DNA of 64,000 nucleotides from assembly GCF_044793635.1 (NCBI RefSeq), contig NZ_CP084992.1:2480001-2544000 (forward strand), in the 5' to 3' direction. A model generated the notes under the pieces. That model was not told the DNA's origin. It saw only the letters and a list, made by a program, of their open reading frames with translations, and ran no database searches. Numbering within the stretch: position 1 is the first letter of the stretch; each line of letters begins with the position of its first letter. The stretch comes from Virgibacillus_F necropolis_A (lineage in GTDB: Bacteria > Bacillota > Bacilli > Bacillales > Amphibacillaceae). Shown piece by piece: positions 59,916 to 64,000 of this stretch. The position numbers and the translations under genes are program-made.

Positions 59916-60761
59916 ATGATGATCAAACCACCTAGAGTACTAACAATCGCTGGTTCCGCTGCTGGTGGTAGTGCTGGAATCCAGGCAGATTTAAAAACGT
60001 TTCAAGAATTAGATGTATATGGAATGAGTGTTATAACAGCAATCGTTGCAAGACATCCAGAAACAAAGAAGAACGTTCATCCGCAAACCATTGAAGCAAT
60101 CGAAGCGCAATGTGCTACAGCAACTAATCAGGTTGGTGTCGACGCTCTTAAAACAGGTATGCTTTTTTCAAAAGAAGTGATTGAGAAAACCGCGGAAATT
60201 ATTAGGGATTCGAATGTAGAACATGTTGTCATTGATCCAGTAATGGTCGGGAAGCTTGATTCAAAATTATTAGAGGATGATGCGATTGATGCATTGAAGA
60301 TGCAGTTATTACCTATGGCTACGATTATTACACCGAACATGCCAGAAGCATCTTTCTTGTTAGATGGGCGCACGTTAACATGTGTGGAAGATTTGAAACA
60401 AGCAGCCAAGGATTTACATGAATTAGGTCCGAAATATGTCCTGGTTAAAGGTGGAAGACTAGAGGGACCCGCTGTTGATGTGTTGTATAATGGTTCGCAA
60501 TTCATAACATTTGAGGCTCCACGGATTGATACGGTACATACTAGTGGAGCAGGATGTACCTATTCCGCTGCAATTACCGCGGAACTTGCAAAAGGAAATT
60601 CCATACATGAAGCTGTTGAAGCGGCTAAGGGCTTTGTGACAACTGCGATTGATTATGGATTTTCTTATACGGAATTGGTAGGTCCAACTTATCATGCAGC
60701 ACGGCGTACGCAGGGGGAAGCGCATCGGATTATAGTAGACAAAACTGTGGGTGAAAATTAA
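59916..60761 (+). CDS. pdxK: Pyridoxine kinase (ThiD-like PdxK)
   Basis: The 281-residue ribokinase-fold enzyme phosphorylates pyridoxine or pyridoxal for vitamin B6 salvage, and may act on HMP. It begins VLTIAGSAAGGSAGIQADLK, as in Bacillus PdxK, and has VVIDPVMVGK and the anion hole/active-site TVHTSGAGCTYSAAITAELA with the nucleophile-like Cys. It follows the DUF456 gene by 19 bases. Confidence 0.88.
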   Translation: MMIKPPRVLTIAGSAAGGSAGIQADLKTFQELDVYGMSVITAIVARHPETKKNVHPQTIEAIEAQCATATNQVGVDALKTGMLFSKEVIEKTAEIIRDSNVEHVVIDPVMVGKLDSKLLEDDAIDALKMQLLPMATIITPNMPEASFLLDGRTLTCVEDLKQAAKDLHELGPKYVLVKGGRLEGPAVDVLYNGSQFITFEAPRIDTVHTSGAGCTYSAAITAELAKGNSIHEAVEAAKGFVTTAIDYGFSYTELVGPTYHAARRTQGEAHRIIVDKTVGEN

Positions 60762-60811
60762 TTGCGATTAACTATAAAATATGAACAATTAAAAGCGGCG
60801 GAAGTGAGAAA

Positions 60812-61321
60812 ATGGAATACAACATACATGATTCAAAAGCAATAGATACCAACATACTAAATAAGGAAGAAAATGAACTGTGGTCCTTATATATGGAAGT
60901 TTTAACTGGAGCTGGACTCGGCGACGTTTCGGAATGGATGAAGCTTGATTTAAGCATGCCGCAAATGAAGATATTAATGCTGTTAAACAACAAGGGGCGA
61001 TTGAAGGTGAGTGAAATTGCCACCTCTATGGGAGCATCCATGTCGAACATGACTGGTTTATTAGATCGGTTGGAAAAAGAGGGTTTTGTTAAGCGTGTTC
61101 ATTCGCAGGAAGATCGTCGAACCGTTTATGTAGAGCTTGGTGAAAAAACGCTTACTATTTTTCGGGGACTATATAAAAAGGGTCATGTAAAAATAAAGAA
61201 TGCGTTAGAATTAATGTCTGAAGATGAGAAGTTAAAGGTAAAGGAAGGTTTGACGATTCTGGCATCTACATTAAACAAACCTGATCAGGGTAGAGGGAAC
61301 GACGAAGAAGGCACTGATTAA
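60812..61321 (+). CDS. MarR family transcriptional regulator
   Basis: The 169-residue winged-helix protein has the DNA-binding part at about residues 50-115 (KVSEIATSMGASMSNMTGLL, then DRLEKEGFVKRVHSQEDRRT, the MarR wing). The C-terminal helix LMSEDEKLKVKEGLTILAST supports dimerisation. It lies 50 bases after pdxK with no terminator between, so it may be co-transcribed. Its target is unknown. Confidence 0.9.
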   Translation: MEYNIHDSKAIDTNILNKEENELWSLYMEVLTGAGLGDVSEWMKLDLSMPQMKILMLLNNKGRLKVSEIATSMGASMSNMTGLLDRLEKEGFVKRVHSQEDRRTVYVELGEKTLTIFRGLYKKGHVKIKNALELMSEDEKLKVKEGLTILASTLNKPDQGRGNDEEGTD

Positions 61322-61377
61322 CATTGGAAATACGTTGCGGTTCGATGTGATTTATCTAAAATAGGATGCTAAGTATT

Positions 61378-61419
61378 AAAGCAAGTGAAACCTGTAACAA
61401 TGGGGGTCGCTTGCTTTAT
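61378..61419 (+). terminator. Terminator after the marR gene
   Basis: AAAGCAAGTG and CGCTTGCTTT form the outer stem with an inner ACC/GGT pairing. Only a short T-containing tail follows (ATATATAT). Confidence 0.65.
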
Positions 61420-61521
61420 ATATATATATCGAAAGATGCGAAAAGCAGTGATAGATGCCGGCACATAAAGGGAAATTTTGAATAAAATGTCTTAATTCTA
61501 GTGTAAAAAGGAGGCAATTCA

Positions 61522-61638
61522 ATGCCGAAAGGAAAAAAAGGCAATAATAATTCTGATAAAAAGGCGGAATCAACTTCAACAGACTCTACATCAACGGAAG
61601 AAACAAATGAAGCAAAAGAAACAAAAGACAAGGAATAA
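61522..61638 (+). CDS. 38-residue hydrophilic low-complexity peptide
   Basis: The gene starts at ATG 61522 behind a near-perfect AAAAAGGAGGCAATTCA. The peptide is very polar: MPKGKKGNNNSDKKAEST followed by Ser/Thr/Glu/Lys repeats. There is no hydrophobic residue after Met and Ala, so it is intrinsically disordered and may be a stress- or spore-associated small protein. The strong ribosome site and downstream hairpin (61670-61707) support it being a gene. No family is recognised. Confidence 0.55.
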   Translation: MPKGKKGNNNSDKKAESTSTDSTSTEETNEAKETKDKE

Positions 61639-61667
61639 TAGAGCCAGGAAAAAAACGATCTCGAAAT

Positions 61668-61712
61668 CAGCTACTTCTGCTTGATCAAGACTTTAATGTC
61701 AAGCGGAAGTTT
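61668..61712 (+). terminator. Terminator-like hairpin after the small peptide gene
   Basis: ACTTC-GCTTGA and TCAAGC-GGAAGT form a stem with one mismatch, followed by TTTTAATATT. Confidence 0.65.
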
Positions 61713-61814
61713 TAATATTGAAAAAATCACTCCATAATTAAATGATGTACATAGCATAGAATGTAGGCCACAAAGTACTATTCTTGTTTTTGATTAGGGG
61801 AGGAGTTATTAACA

Positions 61815-62195
61815 TTGGAAACATTGTGTATAAAAGATACTGGGAAATATGGTCGAGGTGTATACGCTGCACGTACTATTAAAACAGGTGAACTAATTGA
61901 GGTGTCACCTGTTTTAATAGTACTTAAAAGCGAATGGAAATATTTGAAGGAAACAATTCTCTTTGATTACTGTTTTACTTGGGGTGAAAATTACGAGCAT
62001 ACTGCGATTGCCCTAGGGTATGGATCGTTATTTAATCATTCATACACACCAAATGTTAGATTTGAAAATAATTTAGATAATCAATCAATCGATTTTTTTG
62101 CAATTGATGACATTGGGGATGGTGAAGAAATCACGATTAATTACAATGAAGATGCAGAAGATAAATCTCCATTATGGTTTGATGTAATTGATTGA
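61815..62195 (+). CDS. SET-domain protein (putative lysine methyltransferase)
   Basis: The 126-residue protein is a minimal SET domain. It begins GKYGRGVYAARTIKTGELIE, the usual first SET strand pair. SAM/Lys-site motifs are YGSLFNHSYTPNVRFEN (NHS) and GDGEEITINYNEDAE (GEExxxxY). There is no pre-SET, post-SET or extra domain. Bacterial homologues are found in Bacillus and a protein target is not established. It starts with TTG behind GGGGAGGAG. It is monocistronic. Confidence 0.85.
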   Translation: METLCIKDTGKYGRGVYAARTIKTGELIEVSPVLIVLKSEWKYLKETILFDYCFTWGENYEHTAIALGYGSLFNHSYTPNVRFENNLDNQSIDFFAIDDIGDGEEITINYNEDAEDKSPLWFDVID

Positions 62196-62228
62196 ACTTT
62201 GGATGGGGTCATAAATTATTAGGTATAA

Positions 62229-62270
62229 AATAATCATAAGCGGCAGGAATCTCCTCCGCTTATGATTATT
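62229..62270. terminator. Bidirectional terminator between the SET gene and the DUF2642-like gene
   Basis: AATAATCATAAGCGG and CCGCTTATGATTATT form a perfect 15-bp stem with a 12-base loop between two convergent genes. Confidence 0.88.
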
Positions 62271-62922
62271 GAAAGTGAATAGTTTTTATATGGTGTAGGT
62301 TAACATACACAGTGTCCTGCCGAGCCGTCGCTAATTCCAGGTATTTTCCTTGTATCGTTTTTAATTGGCCAATTTTATCTGTGGTTGGTGCTAAATCAAT
62401 CACGATGATTTGACCGATTAATTTCTCAAGCTGTACATCAAGTGTTCTTGATACGCTGATTGTAGATGGATTTACCGGTAGCATTTCCTTTTCCAAAGAG
62501 TAAGGTGTTTGGTGGTCGTGATAAGGAATAAGCCACTTCAGGTGCCGAAAAGGAATAAACATTGTTTTATAAACTGGGGAGTAAAATACGAAATAATCAT
62601 TTAGTATACTGGTAACATATCCATGAATGGACTGTGTACCTGTTACAAAAATCTCCGAGAACAGTCCTTTGGCATTCGTGAGCACCTTTCTTAGGGAAAG
62701 CTGGTCACTTATTTGGATGTCGGCAGCATTATCTATGGCTATCTCTTCTTCAGTATTTTGTTTAACTTTTTGTATATGCATATTTGGAATATAAAGGAAA
62801 TCAACGCCGTTATAAATAACTAGGATATCGCTGCCAATCTCAAGCAGTATGCCATAGTGGGTTTTTTTTCCGGAAATTTCAACTTCAATTGTTTGTTGTA
62901 GATATTTTTTTAGGATATCCAT
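62266..62922 (-). CDS. DUF2642-like protein (possible spore coat type)
   Basis: The 218-residue soluble protein is built of two or three repeats of a small beta module: IEVEISGKKTHYGILLEIGSD...YNGVDFLYIPNMHI, then FVTGTQSIHGYVTSILNDYF...MFIPFRHLKW, then LEKLIGQIIVIDL...VNLHHIKTI. This matches the DUF2642/CotB-like pattern found in spore coat proteins. Its ATG directly follows the stop of the ArsB-like gene (TAAATG). The role is inferred and weak. Confidence 0.6.
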   Translation of the reverse strand: MDILKKYLQQTIEVEISGKKTHYGILLEIGSDILVIYNGVDFLYIPNMHIQKVKQNTEEEIAIDNAADIQISDQLSLRKVLTNAKGLFSEIFVTGTQSIHGYVTSILNDYFVFYSPVYKTMFIPFRHLKWLIPYHDHQTPYSLEKEMLPVNPSTISVSRTLDVQLEKLIGQIIVIDLAPTTDKIGQLKTIQGKYLELATARQDTVYVNLHHIKTIHFQ

Positions 62923-64000
62923 TTAGAATAATCCCTCCTTATAAAATGTGATCCACTCTGTCCATAGATATAAAGAAACCAGGCTTACAAACAAAGTGAT
63001 TGGAATTACCATAATAGTAACTTTAAAATACTGACCCCAGGAAAACTTAATATTATTCTTTCGTAAAATAAACATCCATATTAATGTTGCAAGTGTTCCT
63101 ATTGGTGTTAGAAGTGAGCCGATATCACTACCTATGATACTAGCAAGATAAGAGATCTGGGTCGTATGAAGGTTTATATCCATACCCGTTAATGCTAATG
63201 TACCGATCATGATGGATGGTAGATTATTAACAATATTCGAGAGAAAACTAACCAGGACTCCCATAATCATGATGGCATTAAAGTGATTTGATTCAACGAT
63301 AGGGCCGATTAGGTCAACCAGATAATCTGTTAAACCAACGTTCTGAAGTGCAAAAACGATAACATACATACTGAAAGCAAATAGTAAAATATGCCAAGGG
63401 GTTTTCAGAATAATATCTTTTCCCCCTTTTTTATAACGGAAGTACCTAAGGGAAATCAGAATAACAGCACCTATAATTGATATGACCTCAAGTGGTATGC
63501 CTAGTGGGGTTAGTGCAAAGTAGCTGACGCGGATGATGACGATAATAATTAACGAAATATAAAACATCTTCCAATCAATAGTTTGTTCAATCGTGGATGT
63601 GGACAATGGGTTGCTTTTCATGCCATTCTGGAATAAGGATGTATTGATTTTGTCAGGTATATCCTTTTTAAAATAAATGAATAGTAATAAAACCATTGTG
63701 ATAATCCCAATTACTGAAGGAACAAACATCATGTCAACATAACCATTTAAGTCAAGACCAACAATTTTCATTGCAATTAAGTTTGCGATATTGCTTACAG
63801 CGATTGGTGCGCTAGCTGCTGTGGCGACTAATGCACCTGATACAAGATAGGGGATTTGCTGGTGAGGTCTTAATCTTAATGTTTTTACAATATGGATTAT
63901 AATTGGTGTCGTAATAAGAATACTACCGTCATTATTGAAAAAAATAGTTACAAGGAAACATAAAATGGTAACATAAAAGAAAAGTAGTTTTCCTGATCCT
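62923..64000 (-). CDS. ArsB/NhaD-type ion transporter (5' end beyond window)
   Basis: The frame is open from 62923 to the right edge, so about 359 C-terminal residues are seen. It does not begin at the internal Met near 63771. The upstream part reads NNDGSILITTPIIIHIV and SAPIAVSNIANLIAMK, the hallmarks of ArsB/NhaD/P-protein (IT superfamily) carriers; a second SNIVNNLPSIMIGTLAL and GSDIGSLLTPIGTLATLIWM are in the second half. There are about eight spans in view. No arsR or arsC is adjacent, so the ion may be arsenite or Na+. Confidence 0.85.
   Translation of the reverse strand, partial: GSGKLLFFYVTILCFLVTIFFNNDGSILITTPIIIHIVKTLRLRPHQQIPYLVSGALVATAASAPIAVSNIANLIAMKIVGLDLNGYVDMMFVPSVIGIITMVLLLFIYFKKDIPDKINTSLFQNGMKSNPLSTSTIEQTIDWKMFYISLIIIVIIRVSYFALTPLGIPLEVISIIGAVILISLRYFRYKKGGKDIILKTPWHILLFAFSMYVIVFALQNVGLTDYLVDLIGPIVESNHFNAIMIMGVLVSFLSNIVNNLPSIMIGTLALTGMDINLHTTQISYLASIIGSDIGSLLTPIGTLATLIWMFILRKNNIKFSWGQYFKVTIMVIPITLFVSLVSLYLWTEWITFYKEGLF

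Overview
The window is 64 kb of low-GC Gram-positive chromosome. Strong AGGAGG-type ribosome binding sites, frequent TTG/GTG starts, a BirA-controlled bioY-bioB pair, T-box leaders, a SigB-type promoter, a yclNOPQ-like siderophore importer, HisZ/HisJ histidine genes and an ectoine (ehu-type) importer together point to a halotolerant Bacillaceae of the Oceanobacillus/Virgibacillus kind. It is mostly core and metabolic chromosome. There is no prophage, CRISPR array, rRNA or tRNA. Many non-coding mobile repeats and one insertion sequence are present.

Layout. 0-11.5 kb: a truncated lipoprotein gene, an SDR-like oxidoreductase, an MFS exporter, pepT, a GNAT acetyltransferase, a sulfurtransferase, tag, bioY-bioB under a BirA operator, a chemoreceptor, a second GNAT protein and an amidase. 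11.5-16 kb: a sigma-A promoter and two tandem arginine-type T-box leaders drive argF-argG-argH. 16-21 kb: a translation-related cluster holding an ABC-F ATPase with a leader-peptide/terminator region, an aldo-keto reductase, an RsgA-family GTPase behind a small leader ORF with mutually exclusive hairpins, and a MESH1-like (p)ppGpp hydrolase. 21-29.4 kb: a small membrane protein, a TetR regulator divergent from a membrane protein, a catE-like dioxygenase, an EamA transporter, type 2 IPP isomerase, a VanW protein, a SigB-type ydaT-like gene, an MBL hydrolase and a FrnE/DsbA oxidoreductase.

29.4-36.7 kb: a Fur-box promoter, then a 490-bp MITE-like element inserted between that promoter and the yclNOPQ-like operon, then an IS1182-family element and a SurA_N lipoprotein. 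37-47 kb: the leftward his operon hisZ-G-D-B-H-A-F-I-C, interrupted by two non-coding elements, with hisJ divergent. 47-54.5 kb: a DUF915 hydrolase, murB, the leftward ehuB-C-D-A operon with an attenuator-like terminator before ehuB, panE, a GNAT protein and a ytzI-like peptide. 54.5-64 kb: repeat-rich DNA including a MITE nested in a MITE, a CwlK-like peptidase, an MMPL transporter, a PlsY-like acyltransferase, a DUF456 protein, pdxK, a MarR regulator, a SET-domain protein, a DUF2642-like protein and the 3' part of an ArsB/NhaD-type transporter that runs off the right edge.

The observations most worth following are: (1) the three-arm attenuator with a 21-residue leader peptide in front of rsgA, close to an ABC-F gene that also has a leader ORF plus terminators and to a (p)ppGpp hydrolase; (2) a family of roughly 450-510-bp TIR elements with 8-bp target duplications, one copy separating a Fur promoter from its operon and another splitting the his operon; (3) tandem Arg T-boxes; (4) a probably leaderless tetR inside its own operator; (5) 20-bp-periodic arrays in two intergenic regions.
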